The notes: generated by a model from the sequence alone, not told the origin. 64,000 bases of DNA from M3007 sp041736625 (GCA_041736625.1 JBGSTG010000087.1:62001-126000); one strand, 5' to 3'. Shown: positions 1-8,432, numbered from the stretch's first letter. Made by a program: numbers and translations.

Positions 1-11
1 CAGGTAACCCG

Positions 12-103
12 GGAAAGAACCGCAGTGCTCATTTGCACTGCGGCGGTTTCCCGATATAATCTCATGAAAAGATGTCCAGTGAAGTTGTCTGTAGCGCTTT
101 TGA
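12..103 (-). ncRNA. Putative small RNA unit, copy 1
   Basis: Read on the minus strand, this copy ends in a 9-bp stem (positions 20-28 with 35-43) with a TCATTT loop, followed by a weak T tract (TTCTTT). The bases just before the stem, CTTTTCATGAGATTATAT then GGGAAACCGCCG, are the same as in copies 2 and 3. A TAnnTTTG-like box (GATCTTTG, 109-116) lies about 90 bases upstream, which sets the guessed 5' end. Three base pairs of the stem differ from copies 2 and 3 and all three stay paired. The 5' boundary is inferred and the promoter is less convincing than in the other copies. No open reading frame is shared by the three copies. I do not recognise the RNA family. Confidence 0.45.
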
Positions 104-306
104 TGACACAAAGATCAGGGCGCCCGGTGCTTCCTCCCAGCCCGGTTTACAGGGTTCGATCACCCGCTGAAAAATGGCTGAATGAGCGACAAATTTGCCT
201 TATCATTCTGATTACAAGCGCCTTACTTCACAATAAAATAGCGCTCTCTTTTCCTTTTGCACCTTTTTTTGTTCCTGTGAGACGCTCCAGGACCGGAGGT
301 ATGGGC

Positions 307-430
307 AAAAAAAACCGCGGCACTCGTTTGTGCCGCGGCGGTTTCCCGTATATAATCTCATGAAAAGTCCTTGTCTGTGGTCATCAACAATCAACCGGCT
401 TTATTCGTGCGCTGCGTTGTTTGTTATTGA
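307..430 (-). ncRNA. Putative small RNA unit, copy 2
   Basis: The minus strand reads through the conserved CTTTTCATGAGATTATAT segment into a perfect 9-bp GC-rich stem (315-323 with 330-338, loop TCGTTT) followed by eight T residues (307-314), a textbook intrinsic terminator. Upstream, a block conserved with copy 3 contains GTTCTTT, 20 variable bases, then CACTTTTG (436-443), close to the Bacteroidota -33/-7 layout. The transcript would be about 120 nt. The sequence between promoter and 3' segment differs strongly from copy 3, while both ends are nearly identical; this pattern fits related small RNAs with a constant 3' end. Expression is not shown by the sequence alone. Confidence 0.5.
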
Positions 431-729
431 CAGTACAAAAGTGCGGCAGTGCTGCAGAGATAAAAAGAACAAAAAAAGGCGTTTGTTGAGCTTAAATTAT
501 TATTAAAATCGCACAATTTATCATAAATATAACATTATCAATAATTTAACTTACTGTTTTTTGATAGTTTTGTTGAAAAAAAATAAAAAAATTGCCCATT
601 TTTTTTCTGAAATTCGATCAGAATGCGGCTAAAGTTTCTTTGGGGAGCGCTGTTTGGGTGGTTTTTCGGTTGCATCTGTTGAGAAAGCGTCACTTCGAAA
701 GCAAATTCTGTGCAGATTGGGGTATGGGC

Positions 730-845
730 AAAAAAAAACCGCGGCACTCGTTTGTGCCGCGGCGGTTTCCCGTATATAATCTCATGAAAAGTTCCTAATC
801 AGGTTGTCTGCGTTGTGTCGGTTGTTTTTTCCTGCACATCATTGA
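730..845 (-). ncRNA. Putative small RNA unit, copy 3
   Basis: This copy has the same organisation as copy 2: a terminator stem at 739-747 and 754-762 with identical sequence, a run of nine T on the minus strand (730-738), the conserved CTTTTCATGAGATTATAT segment before the stem, and the conserved promoter-like block (CACTTTTG at 851-858, GTTCTTT about 20 bases further upstream). The estimated length is 115 nt. The middle portion shares only short words such as CAGACAAC with copy 1. It lies about 250 bases beyond the 3' end of the caspase gene, which is read toward it, so part of its role could be to terminate that transcript. Confidence 0.5.
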
Positions 846-858
846 CAGTACAAAAGTG

Positions 859-1099
859 CGGCAGGTCTGCACAAGTGGAAAGAACAAAAAAAAGCGTTTG
901 TTGAGCAAAATTTAAGGAGTAAATTTTACAAATAATTGATTATTAATTTATTGTGAAATAAATGTATTGGCTTTTGTTAAAAAACATCGGAAAATTTTTT
1001 TTATTTTTTCCGCTTTTTTTTGTCGGGCATCCTACAAATGGGTGTACGAAGCTGACCGGAAGGCGCTAAAACGGGGTGGAGCATGCACCGATGTAAGGC
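859..1099. other. AT-rich spacer, no gene seen
   Basis: The stretch between the third small RNA unit and the caspase gene is AT-rich and carries several runs of T and A. No open reading frame, tRNA or clear hairpin could be supported here. A similar AT-rich stretch lies between copies 2 and 3 (about 480-720). Confidence 0.5.
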
Positions 1100-2764
1100 T
1101 CAGCGCATCACGGCAACCGGCATCATGGGGTCGAATGTTCCTTTGATGACGGGGCTTTGGCGGTTTCCGGTGTAAGCGCGCACCTGTTCGTATACGTAGG
1201 TGTAGAGTTCGTGGATACCCACCACTTTATCGTTGTTTTTATCGGCTTCGCCTTTGAGTCCGCGGATCAGGAAGTGGCTGAACACGCCTTGGCGCAATCC
1301 GGAGGATTCGAGGGAGGTTTCTTCGGCTTTGGACGACATGATGATGGCTGTTCCGGAAACGGATTTGCTCAGGTTGGCGTAATAGGCGTTGAGCATGGTT
1401 TCCTCCTCCGTGGAGCGCATGGCGAACAGGCTCCCGGAGTGGCAGGCGTCGGCCACACAAAGTTTGTACTTGGCCCGGCTGTTGTTGAAGATCAGGGATA
1501 TTTCTTCGTGGGCGATTTTGTTGTTGAACCCGTCGAAGTCGATGGGCAGGAACGACCCGTTCAGGCCGTGACCCGAGAAGTAAAAAAGCACCAGGTCGCC
1601 GGGGGCCGCTTTGCTGAAGAGGGATTTCATGGATTCGAGCACATTTTCGCGGGTGGCATCTTCGTCTATGAGGACGCGCACCTGGTCGTCGGGCAGGGCG
1701 CCGCCTTCGGGGCTTTTCAGGAAGGCAAACACCCGGTAGGCGTCGTCGTCGGTGTATCGAAGCGCCGGCATGTGGTCGTAGGAGGCCACACCGACCACCA
1801 CGGCCCATACTTTGGGCATTTCAGCAGGCTCGGTTGCGGGTCCGCGAGTCGGCTCCTGGCCGGCAACGGGGTCCGGATTTTCCTTGCCGAGGTATTCGCC
1901 GTTTTGCCAGTAGCCGCGCACGGTGGTGCCGTCGTGCAACACCAGCGTACCCTGACCACCGAACGCGCCGTTCTGCCACTCGCCCTGGTAAACATCGCCG
2001 TTGGCGTATATGCATTCACCGCGTCCGTGGGGTTGGCCGTCGCGAAACGCCCCGACGTACTTGGCGGATCCCGCCTTATATATATAGGTGCCTTTTCCGT
2101 TTTCGCAGTCGCCATCCATGCAACCGGTCTTTCCGCCCAGCGCCAGAGAGCCCCCGACGAACTCGCCGTTGCGCCATTCGCCGCTTTCCACCTCTCCATC
2201 GGGCTTGTACAGGGTGCCGGGGCCGTGCGGGTAGTTCTGATGAAATTTGCCCTCATACCGTTCGCCGTTAGCGAAGTAAAATTTGCCCTGCCCCTCAAAT
2301 TTTCCGTTTCGGAACTGACCGTCGTACTTGCTGCCGTCCGCATAGGCAAAAACGCCCTGCCCGTTCTCGCAGTCGCCGTTCAGGCACCCGACCTGTATGT
2401 TGGTGCCGTCGTCTTGTTTTTCCTCCTCCTTTTTGGCAATATACTCTTCGAGCACCTTGCCGCTGGCGTCCACCGGCTTACCTTTTTTCCACAAGCCGTT
2501 GCGGGTGGTGCCGTCGGCGTACGTTTTAGTGCCTTTGCCATCCGGGTAGCGGTGGGCCCATTCGCCCTGGTACTTGCTGCCGTCTGTATAATAGCAGACG
2601 CCGACGCCGTGGATCTCGCCGTTTTTAAAATGGCCGATGTATTTGGCGCCGGAAGGGTATACGTAGGTACCCTGGCCATTCTGACAATCGCCCTGGATGC
2701 ACTGGGCTGTGGCGGAGAAGACCACCGCCCACAGAAGAGCGACGGTGAGGCGGAAATGTAACAT
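1100..2764 (-). CDS. MORN-repeat protein with C-terminal caspase (peptidase C14) domain
   Basis: The 554-residue product starts with a signal peptide (about residues 1-20). Residues 21-300 hold nine MORN-type repeats of the YxGxWxxGxxxGxG kind, arranged as three blocks of three; each block opens with the same C-x-x-G-D-C-x-N-G signature (CIQGDCQNG, CLNGDCENG, CMDGDCENG). Residues about 320-540 form a caspase-like fold with both catalytic residues: His399 in YFSGHG and Cys441 in ADACHSG. The family comprises cysteine peptidases that usually cut after Arg/Lys or Asp; the substrate is unknown. With a signal peptide the enzyme is expected outside the cytoplasm. It is transcribed away from gldG. 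No defence-type partner gene sits next to it, so a role in abortive infection is not supported. Confidence 0.88.
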   Translation of the reverse strand: MLHFRLTVALLWAVVFSATAQCIQGDCQNGQGTYVYPSGAKYIGHFKNGEIHGVGVCYYTDGSKYQGEWAHRYPDGKGTKTYADGTTRNGLWKKGKPVDASGKVLEEYIAKKEEEKQDDGTNIQVGCLNGDCENGQGVFAYADGSKYDGQFRNGKFEGQGKFYFANGERYEGKFHQNYPHGPGTLYKPDGEVESGEWRNGEFVGGSLALGGKTGCMDGDCENGKGTYIYKAGSAKYVGAFRDGQPHGRGECIYANGDVYQGEWQNGAFGGQGTLVLHDGTTVRGYWQNGEYLGKENPDPVAGQEPTRGPATEPAEMPKVWAVVVGVASYDHMPALRYTDDDAYRVFAFLKSPEGGALPDDQVRVLIDEDATRENVLESMKSLFSKAAPGDLVLFYFSGHGLNGSFLPIDFDGFNNKIAHEEISLIFNNSRAKYKLCVADACHSGSLFAMRSTEEETMLNAYYANLSKSVSGTAIIMSSKAEETSLESSGLRQGVFSHFLIRGLKGEADKNNDKVVGIHELYTYVYEQVRAYTGNRQSPVIKGTFDPMMPVAVMR

Positions 2765-2848
2765 AGCGGGGATTTATATTTTTGAACAGACGGGTAAATA
2801 ACCGGTAAAAGTGCGGGTTTATTGTTCAAAAAAAGCGCCCATCTGTCG

Positions 2849-2856
2849 TAACTTTG
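2849..2856 (+). promoter_or_regulatory. -7 element of the gldG promoter
   Basis: TAACTTTG matches the Bacteroidota -7 consensus TAnnTTTG, 39 bases before the chosen gldG start. A TTG lies about 24 bases upstream, slightly further than ideal, so the -33 assignment is weak. Confidence 0.45.
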
Positions 2857-2894
2857 CGTTGTTTTTTGCGTTCACCGGTTTATTCGTTCGAGGT

Positions 2895-4610
2895 ATGGCC
2901 CGTACACGGCGTGCACAATCCCTGTTGCAGTTTGCGCTTTTTTGCGGTGTGGTGCTGTTCGCCAACATCATCGCCGGCGCTTTTTATGCTCACCTCGACC
3001 TGACGGAGGAGAGGCGCTTTACCCTGACGCGCCCCACCCGGGCCCTGCTTCAGGAGGTGAAAGACCGCGTGTACGTACAGGTGTTGCTGGAAGGCGATTT
3101 CCCGGCCGGATTCAAGCGTTTGCAGGACGCCACGCGCGACATGCTGGTTGATTTCCGGTCGGTCAACCCGCAAATCGACTACCAGTTCGAAGATCCGGGC
3201 GCCGGCACGGTGGAGGAGATCAACAGCCGGCGCAAGGCACTGGCCCAGGACGGCATTGTGCCCGTCAACCTCCGCGTGAGCGACCAGGGAGAGACCTCCC
3301 AAAAGCTCGTTTACCCGGTGGCCGTGTTCCACTACGGCAGCCGCCGCATGCCGGTCAAGCTGCTTGAAAACGAGTCGCCCACCCTCAGCCCGGAGCAGGT
3401 GATCAACAACTCGGTCAGCTTGCTGGAGTATAAATTCGCCAACGCAGTCAAAAAACTCATGTCGCCCCAGCGCCCGGTAATCCTGTTCACCGAAGGGCAT
3501 GGCGAGCTGGACGACCTGCAAACGGCCGACCTGGAGCGGAGCCTGCGCCAGTTTTACGACGTGGACCGGGTAAACCTCGACTCGGTCGTGCACCTCAAAC
3601 CGGAAGTCTGCGCCTTGCTGGTGGTCGCCAAACCCCGGTTCCCTTTCTCGGAGAAAGACAAGTTCAAGATCGACCAGTACGCCATGCACGGCGGAAAAAT
3701 TATGTGGCTCATCGACCGCCTGGGGGCCGATCTGGACAGCATGCGCCTCAGCAGCCGGTTTGTTCCATCCGACTATCCGCTCAACCTGGAAGACCAACTC
3801 TTCAAATACGGCGTGCGCATACAACCCGACCTGGTGCTCGACATGGAGTGCACGCGCATCCCGCTGCAGGTGGGTCAGGTGGGCAACGCACCCCAGTTCG
3901 ACCTGTTCAAATGGTATTACCACCCCGCAGTGATCCCCGATGGACAGCACCCCATCGTCAAAAACCTGGATCGCATCGAACTGCGTTTTTGCTCCAGCAT
4001 CGACACCATACGCACCAAAACGGACATCCAAAAAACGCCTATACTCACCAGCAGCCGGTACAGCCGGTTGCAGTTCAGCCCGATCGACCTGAACTTCGAG
4101 ATCCTTAAATACGACCCCATCCCGGAAAAGTTTGACAAGGGAAAACAGATCGTGGGCGTACTGCTGGAAGGCGTATTTCCCTCCAATTTTGAAAACCGGG
4201 TGTCCGATGAGATGATGGCCGGCCTGATGCGCCTGGGCGTCACCTACCGGTCGCACAGCGAACCTACCCGCATGCTGGTGATCAGCGACGGCGACGTAGC
4301 CGCCAACTTTGTGCGCAACCGCGAAGCCAAAGAGTGGCTTCCCCTGGGCCTCAACCGGTTTGAAGGCCACACTTACGCCAACAAGGACCTGCTGCTGAAC
4401 GCCGTAGAATACCTGCTGGACGCGAACGGCATCATCGAAGCGCGTTCGCGGGAGGTAAAACTCCGCCTGCTCGACACCGTGCGGGCCAAAAAGGAAAAAC
4501 CCCTGTGGCAAGCGCTGAACATCGGCCTGCCGCTGGTCTTCCTTGGCGTATTCGGCTGGCTGTTCAACCATTTCCGCAAACGCCGCTACGCCCAACCGGA
4601 AAAAGCATGA
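2895..4610 (+). CDS. gldG: Gliding motility-associated ABC transporter substrate-binding protein GldG
   Basis: The 571-residue product belongs to the GldG/ABC-transporter-auxiliary family. A membrane segment near residues 10-32 is followed by the family's DLTEERRFTLTRPTR segment, a long periplasmic region with FTEGHGE and a final membrane segment near residues 545-562. GldG works with GldA (ATPase) and GldF (permease) in gliding motility of Bacteroidota; its exact substrate is not known. The start at 2895 was chosen because it begins just before the first hydrophobic segment and follows the -7 box at the right distance; an in-frame ATG at 2811 would lie before the promoter. The usual partner gldF is not upstream here, where a divergent caspase gene sits instead. 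The stop codon overlaps the next gene. Confidence 0.9.
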   Translation: MARTRRAQSLLQFALFCGVVLFANIIAGAFYAHLDLTEERRFTLTRPTRALLQEVKDRVYVQVLLEGDFPAGFKRLQDATRDMLVDFRSVNPQIDYQFEDPGAGTVEEINSRRKALAQDGIVPVNLRVSDQGETSQKLVYPVAVFHYGSRRMPVKLLENESPTLSPEQVINNSVSLLEYKFANAVKKLMSPQRPVILFTEGHGELDDLQTADLERSLRQFYDVDRVNLDSVVHLKPEVCALLVVAKPRFPFSEKDKFKIDQYAMHGGKIMWLIDRLGADLDSMRLSSRFVPSDYPLNLEDQLFKYGVRIQPDLVLDMECTRIPLQVGQVGNAPQFDLFKWYYHPAVIPDGQHPIVKNLDRIELRFCSSIDTIRTKTDIQKTPILTSSRYSRLQFSPIDLNFEILKYDPIPEKFDKGKQIVGVLLEGVFPSNFENRVSDEMMAGLMRLGVTYRSHSEPTRMLVISDGDVAANFVRNREAKEWLPLGLNRFEGHTYANKDLLLNAVEYLLDANGIIEARSREVKLRLLDTVRAKKEKPLWQALNIGLPLVFLGVFGWLFNHFRKRRYAQPEKA

Positions 4611-4909
4611 TCAAACGCATCGTCAAAATGACGTTCCGGCCGGAGGCGGTGGACACTTTCCTGAACAACGTGTTCGAACCCAGCAAAAGCCGTATTCGTG
4701 CTTTCCCTGGGTGCCTGCACATGGAGTTGCTGCGCGCAGCCGACCAACCTAATGCGCTGTTCACCCTCAGCATTTGGGAAAGCCCGGATGCATTGGAAGC
4801 CTACCGGCAGTCGGAACTGTTCCAGTCGACCTGGGCAAAAACCAAGGTGCTTTTTGCGGAGAGAGCGGAGGCCTGGTCGGTGGAGGGGGTGGATGGAGTG
4901 CGGTGGTGA
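4607..4909 (+). CDS. Antibiotic biosynthesis monooxygenase (ABM) domain protein
   Basis: The 100-residue product is a single ABM-type ferredoxin-like domain. Recognisable points are the strand-forming start IKRIVKMTFRPE, PGCLHMELLRA in the middle and FTLSIWESPDALEAYRQS, the WxSxxAxxxxxxS signature of the family. Members are often heme-, quinone- or small-molecule-binding oxygenases or stress proteins; the substrate cannot be read from sequence. Its ATG at 4607 overlaps the gldG stop codon as ATGA, which indicates translational coupling. That start also fits the usual 95-105-residue length of the family. Confidence 0.82.
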   Translation: MIKRIVKMTFRPEAVDTFLNNVFEPSKSRIRAFPGCLHMELLRAADQPNALFTLSIWESPDALEAYRQSELFQSTWAKTKVLFAERAEAWSVEGVDGVRW

Positions 4910-4973
4910 GTAATAGTATTTCCTCCGATACAAAACGAAACCTTTTCCTCAGCCTTCTCATACCTTAGCCGGC

Positions 4974-6134
4974 ATGAAAACCCTGTTCTTTTCGTCTATC
5001 CTTTTACTTTGCTCCCTGACCGCCACGGCACAACAACCCGGCGCCCCCCTGCTCACCGACAGCGCGCGCATCAGCCTGCTCACCGGATCGGCCGGCAAAG
5101 ACCTGTACAGCATCTTCGGACACAGCGCCATCCGCGTGACCGACCCGGCCCTTCAGCTCGACCGCTGCTACAACTACGGCACCTTCGACCTGGAACAACC
5201 CAACTTTTACCTGCTTTTCATGCGCGGAAAACTCCAGTATTTTCTGAACCCCGAACGCTACCGGGACCTCGTGTACGGCTACAGCATCGAGCAGCGCAAC
5301 CTCCAGGAACAAGTGCTCAACCTCAACGACAGCATGCGGCAAAGGCTGTTTGAACTCCTGCAGGAAAACCTCAAAGAAAAAAACCGGTACTACCTTTACG
5401 ACTTTTTTTACGACAACTGCTCTACGCGCATCCGCGACCTGTTCGAAACCTTGTCCAGCGATCAACTGCAGTACAACCACGACAGCCTGCCCCTCGGCAT
5501 GACCATGCGCGAACTCCTGCACAGCAAGCTGCAACCCATCCCCTGGACGCGATTCGGCATGGACCTCCTCCTCGGCCAACCAACCGACAAGGTGGCTACC
5601 CCCGACGATTTTATGTTCCTGCCCGATTACCTGCACGACGTGGTGGGCAGAACCCGCCTGCCCGACGGACAGCCACTGGTGGCCTTCGAACGCCTCACCC
5701 CGGATACCCCGTACCCGCCGCCCAGCTTGCGGCCGCCGTTTTACGCCCAGCCCTGGTTCGCCACCACCTTGTTTGCGTTGCTGGGGTTGTGGCTATTGCG
5801 TTTCCCGGCAGCTGTCCGGTTTCTGGCGCAGACGCTCTCCTGGGTACTTGGCCTTTCAGGCCTGCTGATGCTTTTCATGTGGGTGGGCACAGATCATGTA
5901 ACCACCAAAAACAACTGGAACCTGCTGTGGGCCTTGCCTACCCACCTGATTTTTATTTTCACTCCCTGGCGCCGGTACCATTGGATGGCGGCCGGCGCAC
6001 TGGCCTTACTGGTGTTGTTGGGGTGGTTTTTCATTCCGCAACAACTGCCGGTGGAAGTGGCGCCGGTGTTGGGGTTGATTTTGGGGGTGGGGTGGTGGTG
6101 GTTTTGGGGACCCACGGCTAAAGCCGTGGGCTAA
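4974..6134 (+). CDS. DUF4105 (Lnb N-terminal periplasmic) domain membrane protein
   Basis: The 386-residue product starts with a signal peptide ending near TATAQ (residue 20). Residues 25-215 match the DUF4105 family: YSIFGHSAIRV, CYNYGTFD, YYLYDFFYDNCSTRIRD, with His and Cys positions resembling a papain-like NlpC-type fold (GHSAIR and NCSTR). The C-terminal third has about five hydrophobic helices. Biochemical function is unknown for the family. The last codons lie inside a palindrome (6111-6130) that encodes the C-terminal TAKAV, so this tail was probably shaped by insertion of a short repeat. It converges with the next gene. Confidence 0.85.
   Translation: MKTLFFSSILLLCSLTATAQQPGAPLLTDSARISLLTGSAGKDLYSIFGHSAIRVTDPALQLDRCYNYGTFDLEQPNFYLLFMRGKLQYFLNPERYRDLVYGYSIEQRNLQEQVLNLNDSMRQRLFELLQENLKEKNRYYLYDFFYDNCSTRIRDLFETLSSDQLQYNHDSLPLGMTMRELLHSKLQPIPWTRFGMDLLLGQPTDKVATPDDFMFLPDYLHDVVGRTRLPDGQPLVAFERLTPDTPYPPPSLRPPFYAQPWFATTLFALLGLWLLRFPAAVRFLAQTLSWVLGLSGLLMLFMWVGTDHVTTKNNWNLLWALPTHLIFIFTPWRRYHWMAAGALALLVLLGWFFIPQQLPVEVAPVLGLILGVGWWWFWGPTAKAVG
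6111..6130. repeat. REP-like palindrome inside the 3' end of the DUF4105 gene
   Basis: CCCACGGCTAAAGCCGTGGG folds as a 9-bp stem with a two-base turn. It overlaps the last codons of the upstream gene and lies 11 bases from the stop of the convergent gene. There is no T tract on either strand, so a repeat or transcript-stabilising hairpin is more likely than an intrinsic terminator. Confidence 0.6.
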
Positions 6135-6141
6135 TGGGGTG

Positions 6142-6660
6142 TTAATGCGATTTGAAGGCTTCGATTAACGTTTTGAAGATGATTTTTCCGTCATTTGCTT
6201 TTAGGTGGTCTACTAAAACCAGGGCTCGGTGAATGCGTTTGTCGCTATCCTTTACGGCGCCTACGTAATACAATATATTGCGCTGTTTGCCGGGGGTGAG
6301 GGCGTGGAAGAGTCGATTTCCCTCCTCGTCGGACGCCAGAACAGCCTCCAACTCTTCGGGCATGGGCAGACCATAGGCGCTTTCGTCGCTGACGATCGAG
6401 GCGGTTACCGGGCTGCCCGGTTTTAGCTTCAGGGCGTCGCGCCGTTTTTTATTGATGTTGATGAACCACGCGCCGTCGCCCCGGGGCATCAGGGCGCACT
6501 GGAAGGTTTCAGTTCCCTGGAGGGTGCAGATTACCCGTTTGGCGTTGGCCGCGACGAACACCTCCGCCACCACAGGAGGTACCACGATGTGGAAACCCCA
6601 GAGGTTTGAGTCGAACTTTTCCAAGCGGGTTTCGAACGAATGCGGTTCACTTACGGGCAT
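6142..6660 (-). CDS. DUF1905 and YdeI/OmpD-associated domain protein
   Basis: The 172-residue product has an N-terminal DUF1905 barrel (residues about 10-100, with GAWFININKKRRDALKLKPGS) and a C-terminal YdeI/OmdA-type helical segment (LTPGKQRNILYYVGAVKDSDKRIHR is the recognisable stretch, residues about 120-145). Proteins of this build are linked in annotation to bacteriocin protection, but the molecular function is not established. A second, unlinked YdeI-family gene lies at 29218-29781. It lies 18 bases downstream of the Ppx/GppA gene on the same strand, so the two are probably cotranscribed. Confidence 0.8.
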   Translation of the reverse strand: MPVSEPHSFETRLEKFDSNLWGFHIVVPPVVAEVFVAANAKRVICTLQGTETFQCALMPRGDGAWFININKKRRDALKLKPGSPVTASIVSDESAYGLPMPEELEAVLASDEEGNRLFHALTPGKQRNILYYVGAVKDSDKRIHRALVLVDHLKANDGKIIFKTLIEAFKSH

Positions 6661-6678
6661 ACGTGCAGCAGGTCTTGG

Positions 6679-7584
6679 TTACAACATTTCCGCCAACAAG
6701 CCTTCTTTCAAGGCGTAGGTAGAGGTTAGGATTTCTTTTATGTGGGTATTGTCCAAAACGGCATTGATCAGGAGCACGGCCGGCACAATCATATCGACCC
6801 GCTCCGGGGGCAAGCCCGGCATGGCCAGCCGTTCGGCGCGTGTGCTGTGTAGAAAGGTTTGGGCCAGGCCGAGGTACTCGTCTGTGGATACCCGGCCGTA
6901 GGTGGCGGGCTTGGTTTCCGGGTCGAGCAGAAACTGGTCGATCACGTCGAATGTCCCGGAAGCGCCAATCAGCGTATCGGTCGGATGGTTTGTCAATGCC
7001 TGCCACAGCGGCGCCAGCTCGCTTTTAACAAATCCGGAAAGGGCGTCCATCTGGGCGTCGGTGATGGGGTCACCGGGCTGAAAACGGTTGAGCAGCACCC
7101 CGGCGCCCAGGGGAAAACTATGCATCCAGCGCACTCCCCGGGCGTCCGCCAAAATAAATTCAGTGCTGCCGCCGCCGATATCCATGATGAGTGCCGTGCC
7201 GGGGGGCCACGGAACGGCCTGACGCACCCCTTTATAAATGAGTTCGGCTTCGCGCCGGCCGTCGATCACCTCTGCCCGGATATGCAACGTTTGGAAGATG
7301 GCCTCCAGCAGATCGGGTGCATTTTGGGCGGTACGCATGGCGGCGGTACCTACCGCACGCACTTGCTCAGGCGCCACACCCACCCGATCCAGTTGGGCGC
7401 GAAAATGCTGAATGGCGTCCATAGCCCGGATAAAAGGCGCCTCCACGATGCATTCAATGCCGTTTTCGGCGAGCTTGACGTACCGGCGCTCGCGGTAAAG
7501 TTCTTGCCAGGCGCCCACGCCGTTTTTTTCTGCGATCAGCAAATGAAACGTATTGGTGCCCAGGTCTATGACGGCTGATTTCAT
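6679..7584 (-). CDS. Ppx/GppA family exopolyphosphatase / pppGpp phosphohydrolase
   Basis: The 301-residue product contains the ASKHA-fold phosphate-binding loops: IDLGTNTFHLLIAE at residues 5-18, GTAAMRTAQN near 90 and MDIGGGSTEFILAD near 135-150. Enzymes of this family remove terminal phosphate from polyphosphate or convert pppGpp to ppGpp; the short form, without the C-terminal HD domain of E. coli Ppx, is usual in Bacteroidota. The start at 7584 gives the typical MKSAVIDLGTN beginning; an upstream ATG at 7599 is possible. The substrate preference cannot be told from sequence. Confidence 0.88.
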   Translation of the reverse strand: MKSAVIDLGTNTFHLLIAEKNGVGAWQELYRERRYVKLAENGIECIVEAPFIRAMDAIQHFRAQLDRVGVAPEQVRAVGTAAMRTAQNAPDLLEAIFQTLHIRAEVIDGRREAELIYKGVRQAVPWPPGTALIMDIGGGSTEFILADARGVRWMHSFPLGAGVLLNRFQPGDPITDAQMDALSGFVKSELAPLWQALTNHPTDTLIGASGTFDVIDQFLLDPETKPATYGRVSTDEYLGLAQTFLHSTRAERLAMPGLPPERVDMIVPAVLLINAVLDNTHIKEILTSTYALKEGLLAEML

Positions 7585-7646
7585 GTTTGGATCGTGCATT
7601 AAAGGTATTGGAAAGGCCACTGGGACAGCCCGTGTGTGCAACCGAT

Positions 7647-8294
7647 TTAAAAAACGTACAATGCAGAAAAGTACAGGCTGTGCGGTCTCCAGGCTTCCGA
7701 AGCGGGCGGGGTGTCCCAGTCGGCAGGCTGATAAATCGGCGCCAGGGAGCGCACCCAGCGGAAGTTGAATCCCAGGTGCCTGTTGGCGAAAAAGGTGGCG
7801 CCCAGCAAAATACTAAAGTCGTTTTTGTTCAGGTAGTCGGGCACAACGGCCTGGATAGCCGAAAGATCGTCTCTTACTTTTGTATTCATCAGACGCGCAT
7901 AGGAAAAACCCGCGTTGAAGTACATGCGGTAAAAGGCGTTGTTGTCGGCATCTTCGGCCAGCCAGTCTTTAAAATGGATCTGTACCGGCACTTCAATATA
8001 GTTCAGGGTGGCGGAGTAGTAGGCCTGATCCGGGTTGTTTTGCACCAGCTCGTTTTGTGCCCCGCGCTGCACAAAGAGCAACTCCAGGCTGGGCTCCCAA
8101 CGCTCCGACAGCAGGATGCCCACCCGGCCGCCACCCATGAAGCCGAGCTTGTTGTACCCGGCCGATTCGTCGCCGTCGATCTGTGAAGCGGTGAAGCCGG
8201 CAACCAACCCGCCGGTAAAACGCTGCTGGGCAATGGCGCCAACCGACAGGCCCATACAAAACGTACAAAAGACGTAGAAAGAAAGTGCTCTCAT
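7647..8294 (-). CDS. Outer-membrane beta-barrel protein (PorT-like)
   Basis: The 215-residue product has a signal peptide (residues 1-21, ending GAIAQ) and then alternating amphipathic strands such as NKLGFMGGGRVGILLSER and YIEVPVQIHFKD, ending in an aromatic strand with a terminal Phe, the usual ending of outer-membrane barrels. Size and the strand pattern fit the eight-stranded PorT/OmpW-like barrels common in Bacteroidota. The start at 8294 is chosen because it begins the signal peptide directly. No specific ligand or partner can be named. Confidence 0.75.
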   Translation of the reverse strand: MRALSFYVFCTFCMGLSVGAIAQQRFTGGLVAGFTASQIDGDESAGYNKLGFMGGGRVGILLSERWEPSLELLFVQRGAQNELVQNNPDQAYYSATLNYIEVPVQIHFKDWLAEDADNNAFYRMYFNAGFSYARLMNTKVRDDLSAIQAVVPDYLNKNDFSILLGATFFANRHLGFNFRWVRSLAPIYQPADWDTPPASEAWRPHSLYFSALYVF

Positions 8295-8424
8295 GTTTAA
8301 TTCGTTTGTGGCAAAATTCCGAATGTTTAAGCAGAAAATACGGCGCAATGTTTGAATCAGCCGGCTTTTTGTGTGGGGTTGGGATAAGAACGGGCCAAAC
8401 GTGTGTTCATTTCCATTTTTCAGA

Positions 8425-8432
8425 TACCTTTG
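8425..8432 (+). promoter_or_regulatory. -7 element upstream of the small conserved gene
   Basis: TACCTTTG fits TAnnTTTG exactly and lies 28 bases before the ATG at 8460. A good -33 TTG is not visible at 19-21 bases. Confidence 0.4.

Noticed and set aside
1157..2761. 534-residue open frame opposite the caspase gene
   Set aside because: It is the antisense of a gene with clear motifs; long antisense frames are common in GC-rich DNA and this one has no recognisable domain.
1100..2764. Caspase gene as part of an antiphage system
   Set aside because: The product has a signal peptide and no cyclase, TIR, NLR or gasdermin partner lies nearby.
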